Of a stretch of DNA of 64,000 bases, positions 9,397 to 18,146 are shown piece after piece. Under the pieces are notes generated by a model. The model was not told where the DNA came from. It saw only the letters and a list, made by a program, of their open reading frames with translations, and made no database searches. Source of the DNA: an uncultured Pseudoruegeria sp. (lineage in GTDB: Bacteria > Pseudomonadota > Alphaproteobacteria > Rhodobacterales > Rhodobacteraceae). A program made the position numbers and the translations under genes. Within the stretch, counting starts at the first letter, position 1. Every line of letters begins with the position of its first letter. The stretch covers positions 310,001 to 374,000 of the forward strand of contig CANMJD010000001.1 of the NCBI GenBank assembly GCA_947498155.1, in the 5' to 3' direction.

Positions 9397-9711
9397 ATGT
9401 CGACATTCGACGAACGCGAATCCGCCTTCGAAAACAAATTTGCCCATGACGAACAGATGCTTTTCAAAGCAACTGCCCGCTCCAACAAACTGTTGGGCCT
9501 CTGGGCCGCAGAGCTTCTGGGCAAAACCGGCGATGACGCAGCCGCCTATGCCGTCGACGTGGTGAAATCCGATTTCGAAGAAGCCGGCCACGAGGATGTC
9601 ATCCGCAAAGTTTCCGGTGATCTGGGTGATAAAGCCTCCGAAGACGAAATCCGCGCCAAGCTGGCCGATTGCCTGATCATCGCCAAGCAACAGGTTGCAA
9701 ACGAAGTTTAA
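9397..9711 (+). CDS. DUF1476 protein, F1 ATPase inhibitor zeta-type subunit
   Basis: Small helical protein of 104 residues. It matches the alphaproteobacterial DUF1476 family, whose Paracoccus member is the zeta subunit that inhibits reverse ATP hydrolysis by the F1FO ATP synthase. The N-terminal segment MSTFDERESAFENKFAHDEQ is characteristic and corresponds to the inhibitory region; a four-helix body follows. It stands alone next to purC, unlinked to atp genes, and ends in its own terminator. Whether it is a strong inhibitor here cannot be read from sequence, because potency differs among species. Confidence 0.88.
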   Translation: MSTFDERESAFENKFAHDEQMLFKATARSNKLLGLWAAELLGKTGDDAAAYAVDVVKSDFEEAGHEDVIRKVSGDLGDKASEDEIRAKLADCLIIAKQQVANEV

Positions 9712-9731
9712 GCCCTGCTGATCAACGGCCC

Positions 9732-9759
9732 AAGGCGCCCTTTAGCGGGGCGCCTTTTT
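9732..9759 (+). terminator. Intrinsic terminator after zeta subunit gene
   Basis: GC-rich stem AAGGCGCCC / GGGGCGCCTT with a six-base loop and a run of T residues, shortly after the stop codon. Confidence 0.9.
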
Positions 9760-9907
9760 CATTCTCGAATCGCAAAAACACTTGCGCCCGCCTCATGATC
9801 TTTATGATCAATTTGAATTTGCACCCGCCGCGCTTGTCTGGCATGTGCCCTGCAACAGCGGGCCATCCCCAAAAGATCGGCACGCGCATTGCACTGAAAG
9901 GCACCCC

Positions 9908-10924
9908 ATGACAAACGCCCTCTCCCGATTGCTTGCCGACCGCGACTGGCTTCTGGCCGATGGCGCGACGGGCACCAACCTATTTAATATGGGTCTGTCC
10001 TCGGGCGACGCACCAGAGCTTTGGAACATCGACGAACCCGCCAAGATCAAAGCCCTGTACAGCGGGGCAGTGGATTCGGGTTCTGACATCTTTCTGACCA
10101 ACACCTTCGGCGGCAATGCCTCTCGTCTGAAACTGCATGATGCGCAAAGCCGGGTGCATGAGCTGAACAAAGTCGGTGCCGAGCTCGGACGCGAAATCGC
10201 CGATGCGTCGGGGCGCACGGTTGTTGTCGCTGGCTCTGTCGGGCCAACCGGTGAAATCATGGAACCCATGGGCTCGCTGACCTATGCGGGCGCGGTGGAA
10301 ATGTTTCACGAACAAGCCGAGGGTCTAAAGGCCGGTGGTGCGGATGTACTTTGGGTGGAAACCATTTCCGCTGCCGAAGAATTCAAGGCCGCCGCCGAAG
10401 CCTTTGCGCTAGCCGATATGCCGTGGGCGGGCACCATGAGCTTTGACACCGCCGGGCGCACAATGATGGGGCTGACCTCCTCTGATCTGGTCGATCTGGT
10501 TGCCAAAATCCCCAACACCCCTGTGGCTTTTGGGGCAAACTGCGGCGTAGGCGCTTCAGATTTGCTGCGCACGGTTTTGGGCTTCTCGGCCCATGGCACC
10601 GAGACGCCGATCATCTCTAAAGGCAACGCCGGCATTCCGAAATATCATGATGGTCACATCCACTATGATGGCACACCGGCGCTGATGGCGGATTATGCGG
10701 TTCTGGCACGCGATTGCGGTGCCACGATCATCGGTGGCTGCTGTGGCACCACCCCGGACCACCTGAAGTCCATGCGCGAAGCCCTTGAAACCAGACCGAA
10801 AACCGACAGACCCAGCCTTGAGGAAATCACCAAGGCTTTGGGTGGGTTCTCCTCGGCCTCTGATGGCACTGGCAAGGATGACACGCCACCCGCACGGCCC
10901 CGCCGCCGTCGCCGTAGCAGCTAA
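9908..10924 (+). CDS. Homocysteine S-methyltransferase domain protein (split cobalamin methionine synthase / betaine-homocysteine type)
   Basis: Zinc-dependent homocysteine methyltransferase of 338 residues. It starts MTNALSRLLADRDWLLADGA; the 42 residues added in the ORF track are not family-like. Homocysteine and zinc motifs are GATGTNLFNMG, SVGPTGEIMEPMG, GANCGVG and the C-terminal pair GGCCGTTPDH, giving the three zinc cysteines. It lacks folate, cobalamin and reactivation domains. A stand-alone corrinoid protein lies 1.3 kb downstream, so it probably forms one module of a split MetH that remakes methionine. Betaine-homocysteine methyltransferase is the main alternative name. The C-terminus ends in a short arginine-rich tail (PPARPRRRRRSS). 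Confidence 0.88.
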   Translation: MTNALSRLLADRDWLLADGATGTNLFNMGLSSGDAPELWNIDEPAKIKALYSGAVDSGSDIFLTNTFGGNASRLKLHDAQSRVHELNKVGAELGREIADASGRTVVVAGSVGPTGEIMEPMGSLTYAGAVEMFHEQAEGLKAGGADVLWVETISAAEEFKAAAEAFALADMPWAGTMSFDTAGRTMMGLTSSDLVDLVAKIPNTPVAFGANCGVGASDLLRTVLGFSAHGTETPIISKGNAGIPKYHDGHIHYDGTPALMADYAVLARDCGATIIGGCCGTTPDHLKSMREALETRPKTDRPSLEEITKALGGFSSASDGTGKDDTPPARPRRRRRSS

Positions 10925-10938
10925 TCGCACCCCGCGTG

Positions 10939-12027
10939 TCAGAACAGCGACAGCTGATCCCCGGCACGCGGAGGCACCCTGAATAAATCCCGTCGCAATT
11001 CAGGCAGCCTTTGCGCCAGCCCAAGGTTTTTGCACGCCCGATTAAACCGAGAGCCAAGCAGTTCCGCATGTACCCCCTCGCCGCGCATTCTTTTGCCCCA
11101 ATCGGCCGCATAAAGAGCCCCGCCGTGCATTTCACGCAGGCGACGCAGCACTTTTTCGGCACGCTCCGGCACATGGCGGCGCAGCCAGTCCTCCCACAGG
11201 GGGGCGACTTCATGGGGCAATCGCAGGGTAATATAGCTGGCCCCCACCGCTCCGGCCTCTTTGCTGGCGGTAAGTATGGCCTCCAGCTCATGATCGGTCA
11301 GCCCGGGCACCACTGGCGCAATCATCACCCGCACTTCGATACCAGCCGCACTCAGGCGGCGGATCATCTGCAATCGCCGCTTTGGCGCGGGCGCGCGCGG
11401 CTCCATGCTGCGGCTCAGCCCGGAGTCCAGCGTCGTCACCGACACCCCGACCCGTACAAGACCCCGCGCCGCCATCGACGTCAGAATATCCATATCGCGT
11501 TCAATCAGGCTGCCTTTGCTGACAATCGCGACGGGATGGTTGAAATCCGACAGCACCGTCAGAATCTCACGCATGATGCCATGGTGTTTTTCAATCGGTT
11601 GATAGGGATCGGTATTGGTGCCCAGGGCCACAGTCGCCACCTGATAGCGCGGGCGGCGCAATTCCTGCGCCAGCACCTTTGCGGCTTGCGGGCGGGCAAT
11701 CAGCTTGGTTTCAAAATCCAACCCCGGCGACAGCCCCAAATAGGCATGGGTCGGACGGGCAAAACAGTAGATGCACCCGTGCTCGCACCCGCGATAGGGG
11801 TTGATCGATCGATCAAAGGGCAAATCCGGAGATTTGTTATAGGTCAGAACCTTGCGCGGCGTTTCTATTGTGGTTTCCGTGCGCAATACCGACTGATCTT
11901 CTGCGCGGCTCCAGCCATCATCTTCGGCAACATGTTGGTAGGGTTCAAACCGGCCGGCCGCATTGCTTTGGGCAGCACGTCCAGCGGGCCGCGTGGTGGC
12001 TATGTCGGGGGCGTTCTGATAATCCAT
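10939..12027 (-). CDS. PA0069-family radical SAM protein
   Basis: Radical SAM enzyme of 362 residues with cluster motif CEHGCIYCFARPTH (CxxxCxxC) about 95 residues in. It resembles the PA0069/SplB-like family. Conserved blocks include INPYRGCEHG, ALGTNTDPYQPIE and SVTTLDSGLSRSMEPRAP. The family's reaction is not established as far as I know; a relation to spore photoproduct lyase is structural only. It is transcribed opposite to, and lies between, the methyltransferase and corrinoid genes. The start is ATG at 12027. Confidence 0.88.
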   Translation of the reverse strand: MDYQNAPDIATTRPAGRAAQSNAAGRFEPYQHVAEDDGWSRAEDQSVLRTETTIETPRKVLTYNKSPDLPFDRSINPYRGCEHGCIYCFARPTHAYLGLSPGLDFETKLIARPQAAKVLAQELRRPRYQVATVALGTNTDPYQPIEKHHGIMREILTVLSDFNHPVAIVSKGSLIERDMDILTSMAARGLVRVGVSVTTLDSGLSRSMEPRAPAPKRRLQMIRRLSAAGIEVRVMIAPVVPGLTDHELEAILTASKEAGAVGASYITLRLPHEVAPLWEDWLRRHVPERAEKVLRRLREMHGGALYAADWGKRMRGEGVHAELLGSRFNRACKNLGLAQRLPELRRDLFRVPPRAGDQLSLF

Positions 12028-12199
12028 TCACCTAATTTAGAACATAATGAGAACATTTGGAATGGTGAAAACCAAACCCTTGAAATGCAACAGAGTCGGT
12101 GGCGCGACTGCCGGTGTCGCATTTTGCCTAGTTAAACCTGAAAAACATGCGCAAGAATAGCGCAACACCTGGCCTCGGCCTGCAATAGGAGAATTCGAA

Positions 12200-12904
12200 A
12201 TGTCAGAAGAAGAAGATGACATCATCCTGTCCGAACTGCCGGACGACGAGCTGGTCCAACAGATGTTTGACGATCTGTATGACGGTCTCAAAGAAGAGAT
12301 CGAAGAAGGCGTCAACATTCTTTTGTCCCGCGATTGGGCGCCCTACCGCGTTCTGACAGAGGCCCTTGTTGGCGGCATGACCATTGTCGGTCAGGACTTC
12401 CGCGATGGCATCCTGTTTGTGCCCGAAGTTCTGCTCGCCGCCAACGCGATGAAAGGCGGCATGGCAATCCTGAAGCCGCTGCTGGCGGAAACCGGTGCCC
12501 CGCGCGTCGGCAAGATGGTCATCGGCACGGTCAAAGGTGACATCCATGATATCGGCAAAAACCTTGTCGGCATGATGATGGAGGGGGCCGGATTCGAAAT
12601 TGTCGATCTGGGGATTAACAATGCGGTGGATTCCTACCTTGAGGCCCTCGCCGCCGAAGATGCCGATATTCTCGGCATGTCGGCCCTGCTGACCACCACG
12701 ATGCCCTATATGAAGGTTGTCATCGACACGCTGGTCGAAAAGGGCCTGCGCGACGATTATATCGTGCTGGTGGGGGGGGCGCCCCTCAACGAAGAATTCG
12801 GCAAAGCGATTGGGGCCGATGCCTATTGCCGCGACGCCGCTGTTGCCGTTGAAACCGCCAAGGATTTCATGTCGCGCAAACATAACCAGATGGCCGCTGG
12901 CTAA
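12200..12904 (+). CDS. Stand-alone cobalamin (corrinoid) binding protein of a methyltransferase system
   Basis: Corrinoid protein of 234 residues. An N-terminal four-helix cap (residues about 20-100) precedes a Rossmann-type B12 domain with the base-off/His-on signature GDIHDIGKNLV and the downstream SALLTTT and VGGAPL motifs. It resembles the MetH/MtbC cobalamin module without catalytic domains. In roseobacters such a protein works with separate homocysteine and methyl-donor methyltransferases as a split methionine synthase. The ATG has AGGAGA upstream. The very acidic first 20 residues (MSEEEDDIILSELPDDE) are typical of roseobacter versions. The second methyltransferase and the reactivation protein are not in the window. 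Confidence 0.9.
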   Translation: MSEEEDDIILSELPDDELVQQMFDDLYDGLKEEIEEGVNILLSRDWAPYRVLTEALVGGMTIVGQDFRDGILFVPEVLLAANAMKGGMAILKPLLAETGAPRVGKMVIGTVKGDIHDIGKNLVGMMMEGAGFEIVDLGINNAVDSYLEALAAEDADILGMSALLTTTMPYMKVVIDTLVEKGLRDDYIVLVGGAPLNEEFGKAIGADAYCRDAAVAVETAKDFMSRKHNQMAAG

Positions 12905-13002
12905 ACCGATTGTGCCGCCCTTCGGGGTGGCACCCCCTTCCCGACCCTTGGCAAACGCGCTGCAAAAGCCCATTTGTGATCTGTCAACACAGGGAAACCC
13001 CG

Positions 13003-13167
13003 ATGCCGCTGAAAACCTTTGCCCTACTTCTTGTGTCCGTCGCTCTGGCGGCGCTGCTGACCGTGGCATTGGCCTTTGGTCTTGGCGCCGGTGCGGCGGG
13101 CATGGGCACGCTTTTTGCCTTTGGTATCATCGCGCTTCTGGCGCGGCTTTTGTTATTGGCAAGGTAA
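13003..13167 (+). CDS. Small two-helix membrane protein
   Basis: Open frame of 54 residues starting MPLKTFALLLVSVALAAL. It is almost entirely two hydrophobic helices separated by a glycine-rich turn (FGLGAGAAGMG). I do not recognise a named family. The internal ATG is preferred because the upstream residues of the longer ORF are hydrophilic and unlikely. It sits seven bases before the DUF1638 gene and so may be translated with it. It may be a membrane partner of the corrinoid/DUF1638 unit, but this is position only. Confidence 0.6.
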   Translation: MPLKTFALLLVSVALAALLTVALAFGLGAGAAGMGTLFAFGIIALLARLLLLAR

Positions 13168-13173
13168 TGACCT

Positions 13174-13827
13174 GTGCAGCCGCTCGATGATACAACACTC
13201 ACCGACACCGGTCTGGCGCCAACGGGCAACGGCAAAATCCTGCTCTTGGCCTGCGGGGCGTTGGCGCGTGAAATTCTCGCGCTGATCGAGATCAACGGCT
13301 GGCACCATATGACACTCAGCTGCCTGCCGGCGATCCTGCATATCCGGCCCGAAAAAATCCCCCAAGCGGTAGAGGATGCGGTGCACAAACACCGCGATTC
13401 CTATGAGCAGATTTTTGTCGTTTATGCCGATTGTGGCACCGGCGGGCTATTGCAACAAAAATGCGCCGACCTTGGGGTGGAAATGGTGCAAGGCCCGCAT
13501 TGTTATTCGTTTTTCGAAGGCAATGCGCGCTTTGCCGAACTGGCCGAAGAAGAGTTCACCGCCTTCTATCTCACAGATTTTCTAGTCCGCCAGTTTGATG
13601 CTTTTGTGTGGAAACCCATGGGGTTGGACCGCCACCCTGATCTGCGTGATATGTATTTCGGCAATTATACCAAACTGGTCTATCAGGCCCAAACAGATGA
13701 TCCGGCCCTGACCGCCAAAGCCAAAGCCTGCGCCGCGCGGTTGGGACTGACCTTTGAGCGGCGCTTCACCGGCTATGGCGACCTCCAACATACGCTTGCA
13801 GCAACAGCCAATCCCCCTTCAGTTTGA
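13174..13827 (+). CDS. DUF1638 domain-containing protein
   Basis: Soluble protein of 217 residues from a GTG start with AAGGT about nine bases upstream. It resembles DUF1638, which is repeatedly found next to corrinoid methyltransferase genes in roseobacters. Conserved-looking features are LLACGALAREILAL, a VYADCGTGG segment with a cysteine, GPHCYSFFEG with a further Cys/His and FYLTDFLVRQFD. Paired cysteines and histidines suggest a metal or cofactor site, but no reaction is known. The location downstream of the B12 protein suggests a role in corrinoid-dependent methionine synthesis or cobalamin handling (inference). Confidence 0.8.
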   Translation: MQPLDDTTLTDTGLAPTGNGKILLLACGALAREILALIEINGWHHMTLSCLPAILHIRPEKIPQAVEDAVHKHRDSYEQIFVVYADCGTGGLLQQKCADLGVEMVQGPHCYSFFEGNARFAELAEEEFTAFYLTDFLVRQFDAFVWKPMGLDRHPDLRDMYFGNYTKLVYQAQTDDPALTAKAKACAARLGLTFERRFTGYGDLQHTLAATANPPSV

Positions 13828-13886
13828 TAGAAATATCCCGGGGTGAATTGGCCAACCGGCCAAAAGGGGCAGCGCCCCTCTCTTTC

Positions 13887-14318
13887 TCAACCTTTTGCCA
13901 CTTCTGCTGCTGCCAACAGACGGATGCGTTCGACCATCGCGCGCACCCCGTTAGAGCGTTGGGCCGACAGATGCTCGTTCAATCCCAAACGTTCCAGCTC
14001 TGCCGCCGCATCAACCTTGCCGACTGCCCCGACTGACAGATCGTTATAAAGCGCCATCAGCACCGCAATCAGTCCGCGCACAATCATCGCATCGCTTTCG
14101 CCCTGAAACCGGAACGTCGCCCCTGCCCCTTCATTCTGGATCTGGGGCAGCAGCCAGACCTGACTGGCACAGCCGTCGACCTTGGTTGCAGGTACGCGAA
14201 AAGCCTCATCCAGCGGGTCCAGTGCTTTGCCCAATTCAATCACATAACGATACCGGTCTTCCCAATCGTCCAGAAATTCAAATGTGTCTGCAATCTCTTC
14301 AAAGGCGGCTGTAGCCAT
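13887..14318 (-). CDS. sufE: SufE family protein
   Basis: Sulfur acceptor of about 143 residues, starting MATAAFEEIADTFEFLDDWE. It contains the family signature VDGCASQVWLLPQ, whose cysteine takes persulfide sulfur from the desulfurase SufS. Further blocks are WEDRYRYVIELGKALDPL and ESDAMIVRGLIAVLMALY. It delivers sulfur for Fe-S cluster assembly, although the suf operon is not adjacent. The ORF-track start 22 codons upstream lacks resemblance. Confidence 0.94.
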   Translation of the reverse strand: MATAAFEEIADTFEFLDDWEDRYRYVIELGKALDPLDEAFRVPATKVDGCASQVWLLPQIQNEGAGATFRFQGESDAMIVRGLIAVLMALYNDLSVGAVGKVDAAAELERLGLNEHLSAQRSNGVRAMVERIRLLAAAEVAKG

Positions 14319-14444
14319 GATTTTTGTCCTTTTTCGTGTCCCATATGACCTAAGTCTTCCACGGGAAAACGTCCAGCGGTTCAAAGCGGGTTTTCAAGCG
14401 GCTCTGTTTGGGCTAACCGAAAGAGGAACAACAAGGAGCCGATT

Positions 14445-14918
14445 ATGAAATCCGTCACCACCGCGTTGCTTACGTCTGCTGTGCTCCTGTCTGCCTGTGG
14501 TGGCACAGAGTCGACCCTTAATCCGTTTACATGGTTCACCGCCGGAGACGAAGAAGGCGTGATCATCACCGATCGCGATGGCAATTCTGTGGTTATCACC
14601 GATCCACGGGTTCTGGTCGATCAGACGCTCTCGGTAAAGGCCGATAAAACCAACGGCGGGATCATTGTGGGCGCCGTCGGCTTGCCCACGACCCAAGGCT
14701 TCTTTCGCGCCGGTCTGGTGCCGCTGAACAACGAAGAGCCTGTCGACGGCGTTGTGACTCTGGAATTCCGCGTGGTTGCGCCGCTGACACCGCAACCGGT
14801 GGGCACGCAACGCTCACGCGAAATTCAGGTGGCGCATTTTATTTCAGACGAGAAACTGCGCGGCATTCGCGAAATTCGTGTGACAGCCGCGCGCAATACC
14901 CGTTCCCTGCGCCCCTGA
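14445..14918 (+). CDS. Putative lipoprotein of unknown function
   Basis: Protein of 157 residues with a lipoprotein signal peptide (MKSVTTALLTSAVLLSACGG; lipobox LSAC), preceded by AAGGAG. The mature part contains repeated beta-type segments (GVIITDRDGNSVVITDPRVLVDQTLSVK). I do not recognise a function; it would be anchored in the outer or inner membrane facing the periplasm. It converges on rnd with no spacer: the two stop codons abut. Confidence 0.75.
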   Translation: MKSVTTALLTSAVLLSACGGTESTLNPFTWFTAGDEEGVIITDRDGNSVVITDPRVLVDQTLSVKADKTNGGIIVGAVGLPTTQGFFRAGLVPLNNEEPVDGVVTLEFRVVAPLTPQPVGTQRSREIQVAHFISDEKLRGIREIRVTAARNTRSLRP

Positions 14919-16082
14919 TCAGTTCAGGCGCACAACTTTGACTTTTTGACCGTCTAGCCCCAGCGCCACTTCGCCTTTGCAAATCCGCAGAGCGTCATCG
15001 CCAAAGACTTCGGCACGCCAGCCGGAAAGCGACGGCAGATCCCGCTGACCCGAGGCAATTGCATCAAGTTCACTGGCCGTGGCGATCAGCTTTGGTGCCA
15101 CACCGGTGTTTTCGGATTTCGCCTTGAGCAAAACCCGCAGCAAATCTGCCAATGCCGGATTAACCTGCAGTTTATCCTTGCCGTTGGGCACTTTTGGATA
15201 GGTCGAGGGATCGGCTGAAACACCAGCTTTCACAGCCTTCAGGATTCCCTCGGCAATATCACCTTTGCGGGCCTCACGCAGCAACAGGCGCGAACGGTTC
15301 AGATCATCGTAATTGGCCGGTTTGGTCGAGGCCAGTTCCAGCAAGGCGTCATCTTTATACACGCGGTTGCGCGGTACGTTGCGGGTTTGGGCAAATTCTT
15401 CGCGAAACCGCGCTAACTCGCGGGCAACAGCCAGAAATTTACCGGAATTGGTCCGGGTTTTTAGACGCTTCCACGCATCTTCCGGCAGGATCGTATACGT
15501 GTCCGGATTGGTCAGGACCCGCAACTCTTCGCGCACCCATTTTTCACGACCAGATTTCTCAAGCTGGGCGGCGAGAAATTCATAAATGTCGCGCAGATGG
15601 GTAACATCGGCCAGTGCATAGGTTTTTTGCGCATCGGTCAGCGGGCGGCGGGACCAGTCGGTAAAACGGGATGTTTTATCCAGTGGCTGCTTGGCGATTT
15701 TGCGCACTAAAGTCTCATAACCGACCTGTTCGCCAAAGCCGCAAACCATCGCCGCCACTTGGGTATCAAACAGCGGCACCGGAAACGTATTGCCTTCGAC
15801 AAAAAAGATTTCCAGATCCTGACGCGCGGCATGGAATACTTTGACCACGCTTTCATCGCGGAACAGCGCATAAAGCGGCTCTTGGGAGAGCCCCTCGACC
15901 AGCGGATCAACCAGAACGGCATCCTCTTCGCCATTCGCGCCGCGATAGGCCATCTGGATCAGGCAGAGCTTGGAATAATACGTTCGTTCGCGCAGGAATT
16001 CGGTATCGATGGTGACGTAGTCATGGGCCGCAGCGGCCTGACAAAATTCGGCCAGTTCCTGCGTAGTGGTCAATGTTCTCAT
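14919..16082 (-). CDS. rnd: Ribonuclease D
   Basis: 3'-5' exoribonuclease for tRNA 3' maturation, 387 residues, the usual length. The DEDD exonuclease domain is visible: Exo I YVTIDTEFLRERTYY, Exo II VFHAARQDLEIFF and Exo III YALADVTHLRDIYE. One or more HRDC helical domains follow (for example VARELARFREEFAQTRNVPRNRVYKDDALLELA). It begins MRTLTTTQELAEFCQAAAAHDYV. It lies downstream of purM-purN on the same strand. Confidence 0.95.
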   Translation of the reverse strand: MRTLTTTQELAEFCQAAAAHDYVTIDTEFLRERTYYSKLCLIQMAYRGANGEEDAVLVDPLVEGLSQEPLYALFRDESVVKVFHAARQDLEIFFVEGNTFPVPLFDTQVAAMVCGFGEQVGYETLVRKIAKQPLDKTSRFTDWSRRPLTDAQKTYALADVTHLRDIYEFLAAQLEKSGREKWVREELRVLTNPDTYTILPEDAWKRLKTRTNSGKFLAVARELARFREEFAQTRNVPRNRVYKDDALLELASTKPANYDDLNRSRLLLREARKGDIAEGILKAVKAGVSADPSTYPKVPNGKDKLQVNPALADLLRVLLKAKSENTGVAPKLIATASELDAIASGQRDLPSLSGWRAEVFGDDALRICKGEVALGLDGQKVKVVRLN

Positions 16083-16151
16083 AAAGATATGTCTTCGGCT
16101 CTTGCGCTAAGGTATCCCGTCTTAGGCCGTATTCACTCAGAAGGAAAGCGG

Positions 16152-16745
16152 TCAGCGCAAAACCACGGGCGCGCGGTCACCGTCGGCGTATCGACGCAAC
16201 ACTTGCGGATAGAGCTGATGCTCCAGCGGTAGAATGCGCGCCGCAAGGGTTTCCGGTGTATCACCGGTCAGGATCGGCACGCGCACTTGCCCCAGAATAG
16301 GGCCGCCATCCAGTTCAGCAGTGACCTCATGGACCGTGCATCCGGCTTCAGTGTCTCCGGCCTCAAGGGCGCGGGCATGGGTGTTTAACCCTTTGTACTT
16401 TGGCAAAAGCGAGGGATGAATATTCAGCGCCCGCCCTTCCCAATGGCGCACAAATGACGGGGTAAGCACCCGCATGAACCCCGCCAGACATAAGATATCG
16501 GGCTTGGCGGCCAACAGCTTTTCCATCAATGCAGCCTCAAAGGCTTCGCGATCCCCCTTAAACGGGCGATGATCCACAGCATCGGTGGCGATTCCCATGT
16601 CGGCAGCTTTTTGCAAGCCACCGGCGGCGGGATCATTGGACATCACCAGCACAGGGCGCGCCGGATGGTCTCCGGTCATCGATTGACACAGAGCCACCAT
16701 GTTGGACCCCCCGCCCGACAGCAGGATCGCGACGCGTTTGCTCAC
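16152..16745 (-). CDS. purN: Phosphoribosylglycinamide formyltransferase
   Basis: GAR transformylase (197 residues) formylates GAR with 10-formyl-tetrahydrofolate. Motifs are [13 protein letters not shown] at the N-terminus, LAGFMRVL, and the catalytic [16 protein letters not shown] with downstream H in [18 protein letters not shown]. It overlaps the purM stop by four bases, so translation of the two is likely coupled. Confidence 0.97.
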   Translation of the reverse strand: MSKRVAILLSGGGSNMVALCQSMTGDHPARPVLVMSNDPAAGGLQKAADMGIATDAVDHRPFKGDREAFEAALMEKLLAAKPDILCLAGFMRVLTPSFVRHWEGRALNIHPSLLPKYKGLNTHARALEAGDTEAGCTVHEVTAELDGGPILGQVRVPILTGDTPETLAARILPLEHQLYPQVLRRYADGDRAPVVLR

Positions 16746-17788
16746 AGCAGCGCGCCCGTGTAGCGCACACCGGCCCCTTTTTGAACCGTGCCAAGGGTAT
16801 AAACGGTTTCACCTTCGGCCCGCAGCAAGGCAGCGATCTCATCGGCCCGCGCGGCATCCACTGACAGCACCATGCCCACACCGGCGTTAAAGGTTTTCAG
16901 AATTTCAGATTCGGCCATGCCGGCGGTTTCGGCCAGCCAGCGGAACACCGGCGGCAAATCCCAAGCATTCAGATCAATTTCGGCCCCCAGATCGTCGGGA
17001 AGCACCCGCGGCAGATTTTCGGTCAGACCGCCGCCCGTGATATGGGCCAGCGCATGCACGCCCCCTGCCCGCACCGCTGCCAACGACTGTTTGACATAAA
17101 GACGGGTTGGCGCCAGCAATGCCTCGCCCAAAGTGCCCTCGGAAAACGGGCAATCTGCGTCCCAGCCAAGGCCGGACAGTTCGACGACTTTGCGCACCAG
17201 TGAATAACCGTTGGAATGCACACCGTCACTGGCAAGCCCAAGCAAAACATCGCCCTCGACCACACCGGCAGGCAAATCGGCTCCGCGTTCCATCGCGCCA
17301 ACGGCAAAACCGGCCAGATCAAAATCACCGTCATGATACATACCCGGCATTTCAGCCGTTTCCCCGCCGATCAACGCACAGCCTGACAGCTCACACCCCT
17401 TGGCAATGCCCTCGATAATAGAGGTGGCGTGATCAAGTTCGAGTTTGCCCGTGGCAAAATAGTCCAGAAAGAATAGCGGCTCTGCCCCCTGACAAACCAG
17501 ATCATTCACGCACATGGCCACCAGATCAATGCCGATGCTATCGACCACACCGGTATCAATGGCGATGCGCAGCTTGGTGCCAACCCCATCGGTCGCGGCC
17601 ACAAGGATCGGATCGACATAGCCCGCGCCTTTGAGATCGAACAATGCCCCAAAGCCGCCAAGCCCGGCCATAACCCCCGAACGGGCGGTCTTTTTTGCCG
17701 CCGGTTTGATCCGGTCGATCAGGGCATTCCCCGCATCAATATCAACGCCGGCATCGGCATAGGTCAGTCCGTTTTTCTGAGAGGTCAT
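16742..17788 (-). CDS. purM: Phosphoribosylformylglycinamidine cyclo-ligase
   Basis: AIR synthetase closes the imidazole ring of purine synthesis. Length is 348 residues from the [23 protein letters not shown], which has GGAG seven bases upstream; the ORF-track start four codons earlier is TTG. Motifs are [39 protein letters not shown] and [15 protein letters not shown]. Overlaps purN, with rnd next on the same strand. Confidence 0.97.
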   Translation of the reverse strand: MTSQKNGLTYADAGVDIDAGNALIDRIKPAAKKTARSGVMAGLGGFGALFDLKGAGYVDPILVAATDGVGTKLRIAIDTGVVDSIGIDLVAMCVNDLVCQGAEPLFFLDYFATGKLELDHATSIIEGIAKGCELSGCALIGGETAEMPGMYHDGDFDLAGFAVGAMERGADLPAGVVEGDVLLGLASDGVHSNGYSLVRKVVELSGLGWDADCPFSEGTLGEALLAPTRLYVKQSLAAVRAGGVHALAHITGGGLTENLPRVLPDDLGAEIDLNAWDLPPVFRWLAETAGMAESEILKTFNAGVGMVLSVDAARADEIAALLRAEGETVYTLGTVQKGAGVRYTGALL

Positions 17789-18030
17789 GGAAAGCTCCAA
17801 CGCGGGGGGTTCATTTGGCGTGCCAATAGCGCAGATATGACAAAAGGAAAAGCGCCCCGTGCGGGTTTTAGGCGATAATCAGACTGCAAACCGCCCTTAG
17901 TAGCCGCTATTGGGCAATAAGATGGCCGAAAAACCCAAGGCGCAGGGTTACCGGTTTTGATCGACCCCGCAGATCAGGATCGCATTCCGCTTGACGCCCC
18001 CGCAGCGCTTGCCTAATCAACGCATCAGGC

Positions 18031-18107
18031 GGGCCTGTAGCTCAATTGGTTAGAGCAGAGCGCTCATAACGCTTTGGTTGGGGGTTCAAGTCCCTCCGGG
18101 CCTACCA
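18031..18107 (+). tRNA. tRNA with CAU anticodon, probably tRNA-Ile2 (lysidine-modified)
   Basis: A complete 77-nt cloverleaf ends in encoded CCA. The D arm is GCTC...GAGC, the anticodon loop CTCATAA and the T loop TTCAAGT. The anticodon CAU allows elongator Met or Ile2. The C4-G69 and C5-G68 acceptor pairs are features that TilS recognises, which favours Ile2, but elongator Met cannot be excluded. An initiator tRNA is unlikely because the D-arm and anticodon-stem hallmarks (GGG/CCC) are absent. Confidence 0.92.
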
Positions 18108-18146
18108 TTTTTTGGTTTCCGCTTGCACTTCTTACCCTCCAAAGGG

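Noticed and set aside
12060-12199. Cobalamin or SAM riboswitch ahead of the corrinoid gene
   Set aside because: The leader is about 130 bases; I could not find a B12 box or a SAM-II/SAH-type core, so no riboswitch is called.
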